DNA from: Erwinia billingiae Eb661
GTDB lineage: Bacteria; Pseudomonadota; Gammaproteobacteria; Enterobacterales; Enterobacteriaceae
Direction of reading: 5' to 3'
Length of the DNA stretch: 64,000 bases
Assembly: GCF_000196615.1 (NCBI RefSeq)
Contig: NC_014305.1
Span: forward strand, 62,001-126,000
Shown here: piece after piece, positions 1 through 9,337 of the stretch
How the letters are laid out: the number at the start of each line of letters is the position of its first letter
Numbering within the stretch: position 1 is the first letter of the stretch
The notes under the pieces: model-generated
What the model saw: only the letters and a program-made list of their open reading frames with translations
Database searches by the model: none
What the model was told of the DNA's origin: nothing
Translations under genes and position numbers: made by a program

Positions 1-4
1 TTAC

Positions 5-1456
5 ATGCATTTACTCAGACATTTTACCATCCGCCGTGTCGTGCTGTGGATGATGCTCATCTCACTGGGCGTCGTGGCATGCGCCGGCGGTTACAGCGCA
101 CTGACCCTGCGTGATATATACCGGCATGCCGACCGCGCCGATGAACTGACGCAGCAGCTGACGTTCCTGACCCGCAGCGGTATCGTGATGCAGTCCGGCA
201 CGGCGGCAGAAAAAATTGCCCTGATAAGTAGCATCCCGGAGGGCACCGACTGGGATGACTTTCGTCGCGTGCTGGCGACCACCCCCGCTGATTATGCGCC
301 TGCCGCGCGGGCGCGTCTTGACGCGCTGACCCTGCATCTTGCAGAAGACGATGCGCCGGTCTTGGCGGACAGACAACGGCTGGAGGCAATCCTGATTTCA
401 GCACTGCTGGCCGCCATAACGCTGCTGATATTCTGTGACCGCTATCTGGTGACACACCTCGTACGCCCTGTGGCCAAAATCCGCGCCCACCTGAAAATCA
501 TCGCCAGCGGTGACCTCACGCAAGAACCCGAAGATCTGGGGCGCAACTGCGTCGGACAGCTGGTCCCGCTGGTAAAAGAGATGCAGCACAGCCTGATGGA
601 TACGGTGCTGGCCATTCGTGATAATGCCGCGATTCTCCATCGTGAGGCCAGAGACATCGCCGCCGGTAATGCAGATCTGTCAGACCGCACGTCAACTCAG
701 GCTGCGGCACTGGAGCAAACGGCGGCAAGCATGGAGGAAATTACGGCAACAGTAAGCCACAATGCGGAGAACGCCCGTCAGGCGCGGGAGTTATCAGGTG
801 TAACGGCCAGTACCACGTTGAAGGGTGAACATCTTATGCATGCCGTTGTCTCCGCCATGGCTGGGATTGCGGAAGGTTCAGAGAAAATCCGTCAGTTTAC
901 CGCAACTATTAACGGAATTGCGTTTCAGACGAATATTCTGGCGCTGAACGCCGCCGTAGAAGCCGCCCGTGCAGGCGAGCAGGGGCGCGGCTTTGCAGTG
1001 GTGGCCGCTGAGGTGCGTTCGCTGGCCCAGCGCAGTGCGACGGCTTCAAAAGAAATAGAAGTACTAATCGCAGAAACCGTATCCCGCGTGAATGACGGCC
1101 GCCGGGCAGCAGACACCGCAGGCACCACCATGGAAGCAGTGTTGCAGGGCGTCAGCAGCGTAAATGAACTTATCGGCCAGATAGCGCTGGCCTCAGAAGA
1201 GCAAAGTAAGGGGATAGCACAGGTTACCGTTGCGGTGGCGGAGCTCGATCGTGTCACACAGCAGAACACGACGCTGGTTCATCAGGTGTCTGCCACGGCG
1301 GGTAGCCTGAGCGGGCAGACGGACATACTGGGCGGGGTCATCACGCGCTTTACACTGCCGGCAGCCGCAGGTGCTCCCGAAGTGCCACGCATAAGTAAAC
1401 GGGGGAAAAGTACGCCTGTGACGTCCGGTGGCTGGGAGCCCTTCGCCGGTCAATAG
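5..1456 (+). CDS. Methyl-accepting chemotaxis protein (transmembrane chemoreceptor)
   Basis: A 483-residue inner-membrane chemoreceptor. The first hydrophobic segment lies at about residues 12-33 and the second at about 127-150. They enclose a periplasmic sensor of only about 95 residues, shorter than the roughly 155-residue four-helix bundle of Tsr/Tar. A HAMP linker (about 151-205) and a cytoplasmic signalling domain follow. The kinase-control hairpin tip is intact ([20 protein letters not shown]). The ligand cannot be predicted. The C-terminus carries GGWEPF three residues before the end, reminiscent of the NWETF tether of E. coli receptors. The start is the first ATG after the window edge, so the ribosome site is out of view and a slightly longer N-terminus is possible. 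No che genes are nearby, so it would signal through chromosomal CheA/CheW. Confidence 0.93.
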   Translation: MHLLRHFTIRRVVLWMMLISLGVVACAGGYSALTLRDIYRHADRADELTQQLTFLTRSGIVMQSGTAAEKIALISSIPEGTDWDDFRRVLATTPADYAPAARARLDALTLHLAEDDAPVLADRQRLEAILISALLAAITLLIFCDRYLVTHLVRPVAKIRAHLKIIASGDLTQEPEDLGRNCVGQLVPLVKEMQHSLMDTVLAIRDNAAILHREARDIAAGNADLSDRTSTQAAALEQTAASMEEITATVSHNAENARQARELSGVTASTTLKGEHLMHAVVSAMAGIAEGSEKIRQFTATINGIAFQTNILALNAAVEAARAGEQGRGFAVVAAEVRSLAQRSATASKEIEVLIAETVSRVNDGRRAADTAGTTMEAVLQGVSSVNELIGQIALASEEQSKGIAQVTVAVAELDRVTQQNTTLVHQVSATAGSLSGQTDILGGVITRFTLPAAAGAPEVPRISKRGKSTPVTSGGWEPFAGQ

Positions 1457-2224
1457 TGCACCGGGTATGAAGGCAGGAGCGGCCAGGCACCCTCTTCGGT
1501 ATCTGCCTGAAGCGTGGCAGGCCTTTCAGGGGGACAAGTCGTTATCTGACACTGTCCGTCACTCTCCAGATAATTGACATTTTTTCTGGAGGGGGAATAA
1601 ATTAATATTTATTCATCGTATTATGCCCGGTTGTGCTTAAGGCTAAGTCAGCAGAAATTATTACAGCTTCACGGCCATTCAGTACAAAGGTGTGAAATGC
1701 GGCGCTGATACAGGGGGACCTTTTCAGGGGCTCGCGTTCCGACGCCGAAGGAATGGATTATTTATGCCGCGAAGTACCCCGCCGGTTAGTTTCCATTTTT
1801 CATTTCATTCAGGGTAGTGCCAGCAGAAAAGAACGCATAAAAGTCGTGTCAGCCCTGGCAGGGCGATGATATGCCCCCACACGTCCATCGCCGGGATCCT
1901 GTCTCATTCTAATCTTATGTCATAAAAAATAACCCGCTCATTTTGCTCCCCTTCCTGAAGTTTTGACTGCGTGGACCGATATAACAGTCAAACATCTTGA
2001 GCGTAACGTTTGTCGCGGTGCCGCCCGGTCCGTTATGGCCCGGATCTCGGCCTCTCAGGGAGCGTTGACAGCAGGGGCCGGCACGACGTTGCTGAAAAGA
2101 CTACGAACCGGCCCTTCCCGGGTCGGAAAATGGGCAGTGATATCTGCGGAGCTCTCTGATTGAAATGGTCCACTTTATGCTGTGAAATGCCGGCCACAGT
2201 ACATAACCCCAGAGGGGACAGACT
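1457..2224. other. Intergenic stretch, no convincing gene
   Basis: About 770 bases between the chemoreceptor and the GAF-PAS-GGDEF-EAL gene. Short open frames occur but have neither a ribosome site nor recognisable sequence. No clear terminator hairpin was found after the receptor gene. The only element supported is the Shine-Dalgarno-like AGAGGGG at 2211-2217. Confidence 0.5.
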
Positions 2225-4393
2225 CTGAAACGCCCGATCAATAATCACGAAGCAGCACGCCTTGACGCGCTGGCGAAATATCAGATGATGAACGAACCGC
2301 CACTCGACGTGCTCGACCGGATCACCTCTCTGGCCGCCCGACTTTTTCGCGTACCTGTGGCTTTTATTTCACTGATTGATGAACAGCGACAGTTCTTTGC
2401 TTCACGTTACGGCCTCAGCATATCAGGTACTGCTCGGAGCGTGGCGTTCTGCAATCACACGCTTGCGCAGGACGACATCCTCTGCGTGCCCGATACGCTC
2501 ACCGATCCGCGCTTCCGGGACAGCCCTCTGGTTCATGGCTATCCACACATCCGCTTTTACGCGGGGATCCCGTTGTCCACTCCGGACGGCCATCATATCG
2601 GGACTGTATGTCTTACCGACACGCAGCCACGTCCGCCGCTGACGTCAGCTGACCGGCAGCACCTCACCGATATCGCCGCGCTGGTGATGGACCGGATGGA
2701 AGTGCACCGGCTCGAATTGCTACGCCATACAACGCAGCAGAGGCTGGAGGCGATATCGTGGACCTCACCTGACGCCATCATCTGTACAACCCCTGGCCGG
2801 GGTATAACTTTCTGGAATCCTGCGGCTACCACAATGTTCGGATTTACTGACAAAGAGATGACGGGTCAGTACGTGGCCGGACTCGTACCAGAGCGGTGCC
2901 AGATCGACTACCGCAACGAGCTCGAGCGTCTGACCGCAGACGAAGAGGCTGTCTCCCAACCACGTACTTTACAGATATGGGGTCTGAGACGGGACGGCCA
3001 TGAGTTTCCAGCTGAAGTCTCTTTCTCAGGCTGGCGTGAAGGCGGTGAGCGCCTGGTCGGCATGATCATCCGTGACGTTACCGCTCGTCATGAAAGTGAA
3101 GCCCGCCTTTGCGAACTGGCTTCTCTCGACATGCTGACAAGGCTTGCCAGCCGCAGCGCGTTTATGGAGCAGCTGGGACAGATGACCGAAGCGGGCGTGC
3201 CTTATACGCTGCTGATGACCGACCTTGACGGCTTTAAGGAAGTGAATGACACGCTGGGCCATGCCGCCGGGGATGCGCTGTTATGTCACGTTGCAGAACA
3301 GATACGCCTGGCGTGTGCAGACGCGGTGGTTGCCGCCCGGTTGGGCGGTGATGAGTTTATAGTCCTGCTCTGCGGAGGCGTCGCTGAAGCCACGCTGACG
3401 GCGGAGCGACTGATTTCCTGTATACAGATACCGTTCAGCTACCATGGAGCACCGCTCATCGTCGGAGCGAGTACGGGTATTGCTTCTTTTCCTGAGCACG
3501 GGCTGGATCCGTCGGCCGTGATGTCCGCCGCCGACCTTGCCCTGTACCGTGCCAAGGCCTCCGGGAAAGGCTGCAGCGTGCTGTTCCTGCCTGCATTCCG
3601 TGAAGCGGAACAGCGTCGTCGTCGTTTTGAACGCGAGCTGGAAACTGCGGTTCACCAGCAGCAGTTTATTCTTTACTACCAGCCACGCTACGACGCCAGA
3701 AGCGGTCGTCTTACAGGCTGTGAGGCGCTGGTGCGCTGGCAGCACCCAGCCCGTGGGCTGCTGCTACCGACGGAATTTATAGGCATGCTGGATAAAAGCC
3801 CGCTGTCGGTAAGGCTTGGTGAGTGGATTATCAGCAGCGCCATTGCACAGGTCCGCCAGTGGCAGTCTGGCTGTCCGCACCTGCGCGTCAGCATCAATCT
3901 GTTTCCCCGACAGCTGGGATTGGGGCCTGAACAACTGCTGCGTGAATTCGGCAGTGGCGACCTGGGTTTTGTGGATCTGGAGGTGGATGAATCCCTGCTA
4001 CCGCTGCTGACCGGGGAGATACCGGGTAACCTTGCAGCCATCCGTGACACGGGTGCCGGCCTGATTATCGACCACTACGGGCGGACGCTTGGTGCCATGA
4101 ACCTGTTGCGGCACGATCTGGTCTCGGGGGTTAAAATCGACAAATCACTCACGCATGAACTGGCCACGAACATGCGCGTACGAATGATGTTCAGTGCTAT
4201 CGCGGAACTTGGCAAAAGCCTTGGCATCAGCGTGGCGGCGGAAGGTGTGGAGGATATGCTTCAGCAAACGTTCGTCACCAACGCCGGATGCGACATAATG
4301 CAGGGCAACGGGTTGTGCCTGCCACTGACCGCTGCGGCATTTGGAGAGTTACTGTCGTCTGAAAAGGAGACGCCGTTCCTTGCAGGTCCGTAA
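2225..4393 (+). CDS. GAF-PAS-GGDEF-EAL protein (diguanylate cyclase, phosphodiesterase doubtful)
   Basis: A 722-residue soluble cyclic-di-GMP enzyme. From the N-terminus it has a GAF domain (about 20-165, with FC, IRFYAG and GT.C..D motifs), a PAS domain (about 175-290), GGDEF (about 300-455, exact signature LGGDEF) and EAL (about 470-710). The cyclase site is intact and no RxxD inhibitory site is seen. In the EAL domain the EAL, Asn, Glu, Lys and second Glu positions are kept. The DDFG segment, however, reads IDHYG, so the second catalytic Asp is His, and phosphodiesterase activity is doubtful. The first ATG is at 2285, but the conserved family N-terminus (NNHEAARLDALAKYQMM) is encoded upstream of it. 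The frame is open back to 2207 with no ATG, GTG or TTG. A CTG at 2225, seven bases after AGAGGGG, is therefore taken as the start. Confidence 0.88.
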   Translation: MKRPINNHEAARLDALAKYQMMNEPPLDVLDRITSLAARLFRVPVAFISLIDEQRQFFASRYGLSISGTARSVAFCNHTLAQDDILCVPDTLTDPRFRDSPLVHGYPHIRFYAGIPLSTPDGHHIGTVCLTDTQPRPPLTSADRQHLTDIAALVMDRMEVHRLELLRHTTQQRLEAISWTSPDAIICTTPGRGITFWNPAATTMFGFTDKEMTGQYVAGLVPERCQIDYRNELERLTADEEAVSQPRTLQIWGLRRDGHEFPAEVSFSGWREGGERLVGMIIRDVTARHESEARLCELASLDMLTRLASRSAFMEQLGQMTEAGVPYTLLMTDLDGFKEVNDTLGHAAGDALLCHVAEQIRLACADAVVAARLGGDEFIVLLCGGVAEATLTAERLISCIQIPFSYHGAPLIVGASTGIASFPEHGLDPSAVMSAADLALYRAKASGKGCSVLFLPAFREAEQRRRRFERELETAVHQQQFILYYQPRYDARSGRLTGCEALVRWQHPARGLLLPTEFIGMLDKSPLSVRLGEWIISSAIAQVRQWQSGCPHLRVSINLFPRQLGLGPEQLLREFGSGDLGFVDLEVDESLLPLLTGEIPGNLAAIRDTGAGLIIDHYGRTLGAMNLLRHDLVSGVKIDKSLTHELATNMRVRMMFSAIAELGKSLGISVAAEGVEDMLQQTFVTNAGCDIMQGNGLCLPLTAAAFGELLSSEKETPFLAGP

Positions 4394-4629
4394 AGGTGCA
4401 TGCAGTTTCGCGAAGGCAACAATGACATCTGACACTGGTAAGTACCTTTAAAACCCGCGTACTGAAATGATGACTGCTAATTTATATTTACACAGATATC
4501 AGCTAAGTTAGGTTTATCTGTTAATTACTGGTATCAGTTCATGAAGTTTTTCGTCAGAGAGTATCCCGGGGGGCAACCCCGGAAAGGCGTCCAGACACCA
4601 CAGCTGTCTGCCCTGAAATCCGGGCTGTC

Positions 4630-4833
4630 ATGAAAGTACCGATGTATTACTATCTTCTGCAAAGCGGTACGGGAAAGTGGCTCATACATCGCAGGGGGTG
4701 TGAGTTGCTCACGGGTTCGCCGGGTAAAATATTTCTGGGCACCGTGTACAGCACGCGTCAGGCTGTGGGTGTAGCCAGAAACAGAGTCAGGGAGCCTAAA
4801 CTTTGTTACCTGTGTTTCCGGGATGAAATTTAG
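4630..4833 (+). CDS. Small conserved protein with YYLL...H..GC...YLG...C..C pattern
   Basis: A 67-residue protein. It matches, from memory, a widespread bacterial small-protein family with an N-terminal YYxLxxxxTGxxxVH segment, an xGC motif, a YLG turn, a conserved A..A helix and a C-terminal C..C. Here the pattern is visible as YYYLLQSGTGKWLIH, RRGCELL, IFLGTVYSTRQAV and CYLCF. Function is unknown. The usual C-terminal CCxECH is reduced to CYLCF, so the protein may be a shortened member. The ribosome site is weak. The gene stands alone between the GGDEF-EAL gene and an oppositely oriented small gene. Confidence 0.6.
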   Translation: MKVPMYYYLLQSGTGKWLIHRRGCELLTGSPGKIFLGTVYSTRQAVGVARNRVREPKLCYLCFRDEI

Positions 4834-4934
4834 AAATGGTGTCACATTTGCTCAGACGGTGTCCGGCGGAGCAGGCTGGCATGTTATGCCCTGGTGACTG
4901 CAATAACGCCCCGTCAGTGCTTTTACCGCCGGAA

Positions 4935-4954
4935 GCGTATCGTATCGTATCGTA
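4935..4954. repeat. Pentanucleotide tandem repeat (CGTAT)4
   Basis: Four consecutive CGTAT units followed by a near-unit CGTCA. The repeat lies in a region with no convincing gene, between two small genes. Pentanucleotide tandems can vary in copy number by slippage. Confidence 0.85.
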
Positions 4955-5153
4955 TCGTCAGAGGATAAAATCAGGGCCATATCGTGGCCAGAGATATCCG
5001 GATCCTGATGATGGCGTTGAGGCCGTTTGCCTGTGTGGGGCTGCTACAGAAAAGACCAGAAGGCTGTACCGCTCCCTGCCGTGCCGGCGAGCGGGTATGG
5101 AAAAAACATATAATTCTGAAAATAAAAATACACCGTCAGCCCCGGAAAGGGTA

Positions 5154-5438
5154 TTAACGGGCACGTTCATTATATGCCAGCAGGAAAAGACTGACCGCTT
5201 CTGCCGAGAAAAGCAGCTGCGGGTTTTTGACAACCGGCACCGGCGGGAGGATGCCGCGCAGCTTTTTCCCGTGACATACCGCATCGTAAAGCATAACTGT
5301 CGGTATACGGGTTAGCTCAGCAAAAGAAATTAACGTGACTAAATTTTCCCTCCCGAACTGTTCATCAGGTGACGTTTTTCGGGGGCGTGCGTGCCAGGCT
5401 TTGGCAAACAGAAGGGCCTCTTCATAATCGAATGTCAT
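5154..5438 (-). CDS. Small protein of unknown function
   Basis: A 94-residue protein read from an ATG at 5438 that follows a good ribosome site (GAGGGGAG). An earlier in-frame start at 5519 lacks one. The protein is probably soluble and begins MTFDYEEALLFAKAW. Its central part (LVTLISFAELTRIPTVMLYDAV) resembles a helix-turn-helix-like segment, and the C-terminus is a hydrophobic helix (AVSLFLLAYNERAR). I do not recognise the family. The ribosome site and the amino-acid composition support a real gene. Confidence 0.55.
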   Translation of the reverse strand: MTFDYEEALLFAKAWHARPRKTSPDEQFGRENLVTLISFAELTRIPTVMLYDAVCHGKKLRGILPPVPVVKNPQLLFSAEAVSLFLLAYNERAR

Positions 5439-6076
5439 TCTGCTCCCCTCTGACTGCTGACACCTGGGCAACGTTATTCCCTCAAGCTGGCCGCTACTTC
5501 TGGCGGCCCTTAACAGCATGCCGGAGCGTTATTTTCAACATCTCAGCAAAGGCATCCAGCCTGATCAACATACGATAATCTCCAGGGTTGTTGATATGAG
5601 CCCTGCTGTGCACGGCAGTCACTGGCCCACAGGCATTTACCAAAATGTTCTGTCCCCGGGGCGGGTGAGGAATCATCACAACGCAGGTGACAGGCCGCCT
5701 GGAAGTGCAGGAATATGATTATAAAGCAGTGGCTTGTTTGATTGATAATATACATAACAAATCACTGAAGTACACGGGGGCGTGCGCTTAAATACGGGGT
5801 TCAGGCTGTTAAAAAAACCGGCATTTTAACGCCGGTAAAACATCAGCACAGGAATGAAATTCACGAAGGGAATATTCGCACTGGAATAATAAACCCTTCA
5901 ACTATATAAAGGCAAGCTAATACCGGGGGCTTTCAGGGCGTTGAATTTTAGTTTTGACGCCGCATGTTTTCCAAAGCCGGCCCTGCTGGCTCATCAGAGC
6001 TTGCCTTGATTGATTTTTTTAATGAGTAGTCAAAAAATGGGCACCTGACTTCCGGTCAGCCCCTGCCAGGAAAGCA
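5439..6076. other. Noncoding stretch
   Basis: About 640 bases with no gene that can be supported. It contains one terminator-like hairpin (listed separately) and otherwise AT-rich sequence. Confidence 0.5.
5811..5836 (-). terminator. Rho-independent terminator-like hairpin
   Basis: A six-base-pair stem ACCGGC (5817-5822) and GCCGGT (5831-5836) with an eight-base loop. On the minus strand it is followed by a run of seven T. No minus-strand gene ends directly upstream, so it may be a second, distal terminator for the small gene at 6119-6397. Confidence 0.55.
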
Positions 6077-6077
6077 T

Positions 6078-6105
6078 AAAAAAAATCCCGGTAAAAAAAC
6101 CGGGA
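6078..6105 (-). terminator. Rho-independent terminator
   Basis: Stem TCCCGG (6086-6091) and CCGGGA (6100-6105) with an eight-base loop. On the minus strand it is followed by eight T. It starts 14 bases after the stop codon of the small minus-strand frame at 6119, which supports that frame as a real gene. Confidence 0.75.
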
Positions 6106-6118
6106 AAGCAGCAAATTA

Positions 6119-6397
6119 TCAAGGGTTCTGTTTCTGTGAAAAACGGGAGTGCCCTACTGATAACCCCAGGCAGGTCATAAGTAATCTCCCGTCATTTTTA
6201 ATTATCGGCAGGACCTGAACAAACTGAAGGGTAGAGAGTATAAAAATCTGAATTAATGATGCCTTGCAGTGCTTTCCGTTGTACCGGAACAGCCCCACAC
6301 CGTGACGGATGAAGACCTGAAACCTCATGTGATTCTGATAATTAATCATTATATTCAATGACTTGTTAACCTTCCTGCCGACCGGCTTATCAGCCAT
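6119..6397 (-). CDS. Small protein of unknown function
   Basis: A 92-residue basic protein beginning MADKPVGRKVNKS. A GTG start nine bases further upstream is also possible. The ATG follows a modest GGTGG site. The sequence contains a hydrophobic helix (IQIFILSTLQFVQVLPII) and is rich in Lys, Arg and Asn. I do not recognise it. The main support is the well-formed terminator immediately after the stop codon, since random open frames rarely sit so placed. Confidence 0.5.
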   Translation of the reverse strand: MADKPVGRKVNKSLNIMINYQNHMRFQVFIRHGVGLFRYNGKHCKASLIQIFILSTLQFVQVLPIIKNDGRLLMTCLGLSVGHSRFSQKQNP

Positions 6398-6549
6398 TAC
6401 ATCCACCGAAATTCTGTGAAAGAACGCCCATAACTTGAGCCGGACAACCGGCAGCGTAGTGCCTTAAAGGCCGTTATCAGCATCATGAGGGCACAGCCGC
6501 CTGGTCACCAGGCAGGGCAAAAGCGTTCTCAGAAGCATGCATTTTTATC

Positions 6550-7404
6550 TCATGCCGGGGGCAGTGACCGGAGTACCGCCGCGGCGTCATGACCGTCACC
6601 GGTAAAGGGGACAGAAAGGGTGGCTGCCAGCTCCAGCGCAAATACCCGGGTGTAAACCTCCACCGAGCGCGCATCCTTATGGCCCGCCAGCGCCTGAATG
6701 ACCTTCAGCGGCTGGCGGTGGTAGAGCATGTGCATAATCCATGAGTGGCGAAAGGTGTGCGGCGTTACCGCAATGGAGAACTGCACGCCGTCCTCTGCCG
6801 CTCTCCGCACGGCTGCCTTCAGCCAGTTACGCATGGTTTCATCGGTAGCCGTCCACAGCGGTTCCCGCCGCTTCGGGCGCACGCTTGCCATCCACACTTC
6901 CACCTGGCGTACATACCCCGTATCGGTGAGCGGTACCAGCCGCACAGCGTCCTTGGGCGGCCGGCCGCGACGTGAGCGGACCTTCTCCGAAAGAATGCGC
7001 ACGAACGGACGCGGCCCGTCCAGCACAAAAGACTCGGGCGTGAGGCTGCAGGCCTCGCCGATGCGCGCGCCGGTATTCCACAGGGTGCTGAACAGAAAGT
7101 GGTGCTTTCTGTCCGGCATATAGTGCAGCAGAGCGCTCACTTCAGGGGCCAGCAGGTAACAGGGCGTGGCACCGGTGGCGGTGGCCATACGCCTGAGGGC
7201 GACCGCCGTTGCAAAATCGACGCCCGGGGCAATGCTCAGCACGCCGGCGCGTTCTGGTGAATTCTGCAGTACCGGAGGGCTCATTATCATAAAGTTTTCA
7301 CGTAGCGCGATCTGTGTGTTTATGCGGCTATTTTCCCGCATCCCGGGCGCGGGAGCCAGCGTAATAAATCGCGACGACGGGATCCGGGATTTGGTTTTAC
7401 CCAC
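6550..7404 (-). CDS. Tyrosine recombinase, plasmid resolvase/integrase type
   Basis: A phage-integrase-family recombinase, up to 284 residues. The catalytic set is complete: Arg114 (TGARIGEA), a candidate Lys in the SEKVRSRRG turn, His216 and Arg219 (HTFRHSW), His242 (GHKD) and Tyr251 (VEVYTRVF). The N-terminal half is short, with no large core-binding domain. This resembles the ResD-like recombinases that resolve multimers of IncF and RepFIB plasmids. That role fits a large low-copy plasmid but is inferred. The start is uncertain: the track begins at a GTG (7404), while ATG codons at 7341 and 7290 give 263- and 246-residue forms, and none has a strong ribosome site. The gene is about 35 kb from repA in this window. 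Confidence 0.88.
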   Translation of the reverse strand: MGKTKSRIPSSRFITLAPAPGMRENSRINTQIALRENFMIMSPPVLQNSPERAGVLSIAPGVDFATAVALRRMATATGATPCYLLAPEVSALLHYMPDRKHHFLFSTLWNTGARIGEACSLTPESFVLDGPRPFVRILSEKVRSRRGRPPKDAVRLVPLTDTGYVRQVEVWMASVRPKRREPLWTATDETMRNWLKAAVRRAAEDGVQFSIAVTPHTFRHSWIMHMLYHRQPLKVIQALAGHKDARSVEVYTRVFALELAATLSVPFTGDGHDAAAVLRSLPPA

Positions 7405-7687
7405 ATTATGGAGGGTAATCCAAAGCAGGTAAAGGATCCTTTTTTGGTGAAAATCGGCCGGAAGCCCCGTGTGACGCGGCCTGGAGGGAAGATCTGTAAA
7501 TTTGGTATAAATGGAGTAAAGCCAGGCATGGCTGAATGACGGGAGATAAAGCGTGTTGCAGATGGGATGCCCGTACAGGCGAGTAAGTCACACCACTAAA
7601 AAAAAGGAAATTGCGGTTTCACAGTACTGAATGCTCTAAACTTTCAAATAAACCCGCACTGACCACATGGGCTTGATGACGCGTTGG
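7405..7687. other. Region upstream of the recombinase gene
   Basis: About 280 bases between the recombinase and the YmgB-like gene. A recombination target could lie here, but no clear inverted-repeat core site was identified. Confidence 0.3.
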
Positions 7688-7945
7688 TTAATCTTCAAAC
7701 CCATTCCTTATCAACTGTGCAGTCCCTTTAAGAAGTAATTTATGGAGAACATCATCAACTTCAGTACGTTTGTTCTCAAGAAGAAATGAAATATTTTCCT
7801 GTGATACAGGCTCTCCTTTTTTGAGAAGCATTAACACAGCGTATCCTATTTCACAGGCAATCACGCGGGATTTCTCTTCGTCAAGATACATTATTTTTCC
7901 TCTGAAATTTTTTCCATTTATAACATAGCTCAGAGAGAGGGTCAC
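7688..7945 (-). CDS. YmgB/AriR-like small connector protein
   Basis: An 85-residue protein. Residues 22-82 fit the pattern of the enterobacterial YcgZ/YmgA/AriR (YmgB) family: a helix with ViacEIGyavl, a hydrophobic-Gly turn, an 'I..LLE..R.EVDDVLHKLLL' helix and a terminal LIR. In E. coli these small all-helical dimers act as connectors to the Rcs phosphorelay and biofilm control, under BluR/BluF. That is family knowledge; here the assignment rests on the sequence pattern alone. The region is AT-rich compared with its neighbours. An internal start at MYLDEEKS (residue 19) is also possible. A second, more divergent member lies at 9334-9573. Confidence 0.55.
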   Translation of the reverse strand: MTLSLSYVINGKNFRGKIMYLDEEKSRVIACEIGYAVLMLLKKGEPVSQENISFLLENKRTEVDDVLHKLLLKGTAQLIRNGFED

Positions 7946-8763
7946 CTCATAAATCGTTGAAAAATCAGCTCAGAGATAAGATGATTGTATGGAGAAATTG
8001 TTATTTTCTATGCAAGTACCTGTTATTGGTAGTCAATGGTTTTTACTGTCACATAAGTTAAATATTACACTCTTTCAGAAAATGCCATTTAGAGGTGAAA
8101 GCGACGAATGGCCCTGCGGACTGCTTTTTTGAAGCAGAAATCAATTGAATTTAATAATTAACATTCACACTTGCAGCATCCTGGTTACTCTTGGAAAATT
8201 GGCTAAGTGAATTCACTCAACAATTAAAAAGTATCTGACGCCAGGGGCTTTCTTGCGGTTATGTTTTTTGGTTAAACCCGGTGGTTTATGGTGATATGTA
8301 TAAACTTCATGACGGTTCAGAATCTTATTATCACTTAAAACTGGAAGAGCTGTATTTTAAAAGATCATTTCTCACTGATATTTATACCCTTAGATTTATT
8401 ACCGTCACGCCAATACACATCCCCGGGCAACATGCGTCCAGACCACCGTGTAACGCCCCCTGCGGGTTGTGTCAGCACATGAGACGTGTATGAGCGAGCT
8501 TAATGATGATGCATTGTCATAATTAACTTCAAATGCTTTATTTAAACAAACAATATTACTCATCAGAATAAGAATAATGGTATGTTTTTTCCCAATTAAT
8601 ACTGAGTGCATCATGCATAACACCCAATCAACCAGGACTACTCCTACTTTACCTCTTAAAAGGAAAAAGTGGAATAATCTGGTTAGCTATTAAAGCTCAA
8701 CATGTAAATATGTCACCCGAAAATATTATTTCCCTACCTGGCCCTGTTTTTTATAATGGAGGT
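7946..8763. other. AT-rich noncoding stretch
   Basis: About 820 bases of AT-rich sequence. Open frames inside it have no supporting ribosome site or recognisable pattern. It may hold divergent promoters for the small genes on both sides. Confidence 0.45.
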
Positions 8764-8982
8764 ATGACATTGACTAACAAAAGATTCCACAGACGCGAGC
8801 CTGAAAACAGGGAGCTTATCTATCTGGATGAGCAATGGCAAATAACATACTGGACGCAGGAGTTATTAACCACACAGGACAGGCTCAATCATGCAATCCG
8901 GAGTGCTGGTAACAATACCGATGCAGTAAGGGAGTGGCTTGAGAAAAACCCGCCGCCCAGGAAACCAGTTATATTTCGGTGA
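8764..8982 (+). CDS. DUF3606-like small protein
   Basis: A 72-residue protein matching the DUF3606 pattern: an RR.PEN segment, then 'I.LDEQWQITYWTQEL', then 'LNHAIRSAGNNTDAVREWL'. Function is unknown. The ATG at 8764 sits only one base after GGAGG (8758-8762). The TTG at 8770, two codons on, has ideal seven-base spacing, so the true start may be TTG. An in-frame ATG at 8710 has no ribosome site. It is the only plus-strand gene in this AT-rich cluster. Confidence 0.65.
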   Translation: MTLTNKRFHRREPENRELIYLDEQWQITYWTQELLTTQDRLNHAIRSAGNNTDAVREWLEKNPPPRKPVIFR

Positions 8983-9133
8983 ATGATTTTCTGAATAAAA
9001 CCCCCCGGATATTTATCCCTGTAGTCTTCAGAACAGCTGAGGAGGGATAATGGATCTGTCTCAATTTGTCAATTAGAGGCACTGGCTGATTTATAAAAGT
9101 CTGAAGGGTAATGTTATTAAGAACTTTTAAAAT

Positions 9134-9337
9134 TTATATGTTTCTGTTTTTTATAACCAGCATAAAATAATCTTGACTTAATTTAATATTGCTAACCCTG
9201 TATTTTACTGCAGAGATACTTCCATTAATAGTATGGTAGTGTTTTACATATTTAAAAATGGCACTGTTTTGTGCCATTTCCGGATTGCAGAAAACAACAT
9301 GATTGTGGAGTAAGTAATTATAAACATCTATTGTCAA
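9134..9337 (-). CDS. Possible small protein, translationally coupled to the YmgB-like gene
   Basis: A 67-residue frame whose ATG overlaps the stop codon of the upstream YmgB-like gene by four bases, the usual arrangement for translational coupling. The protein is AT-rich coded, with many Tyr, Asn and His residues and a basic C-terminus. I do not recognise it. The overlap is the only real evidence, and the sequence could be fortuitous. Confidence 0.3.
   Translation of the reverse strand: MTIDVYNYLLHNHVVFCNPEMAQNSAIFKYVKHYHTINGSISAVKYRVSNIKLSQDYFMLVIKNRNI

Noticed and set aside
1963..2163. 66-residue frame upstream of the GGDEF-EAL gene
   Set aside because: No ribosome site, no recognisable sequence and low-complexity composition.
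4836..5315. 159-residue frame on the plus strand
   Set aside because: No ribosome site, contains the CGTAT repeat and overlaps the better supported minus-strand gene at 5154-5438.
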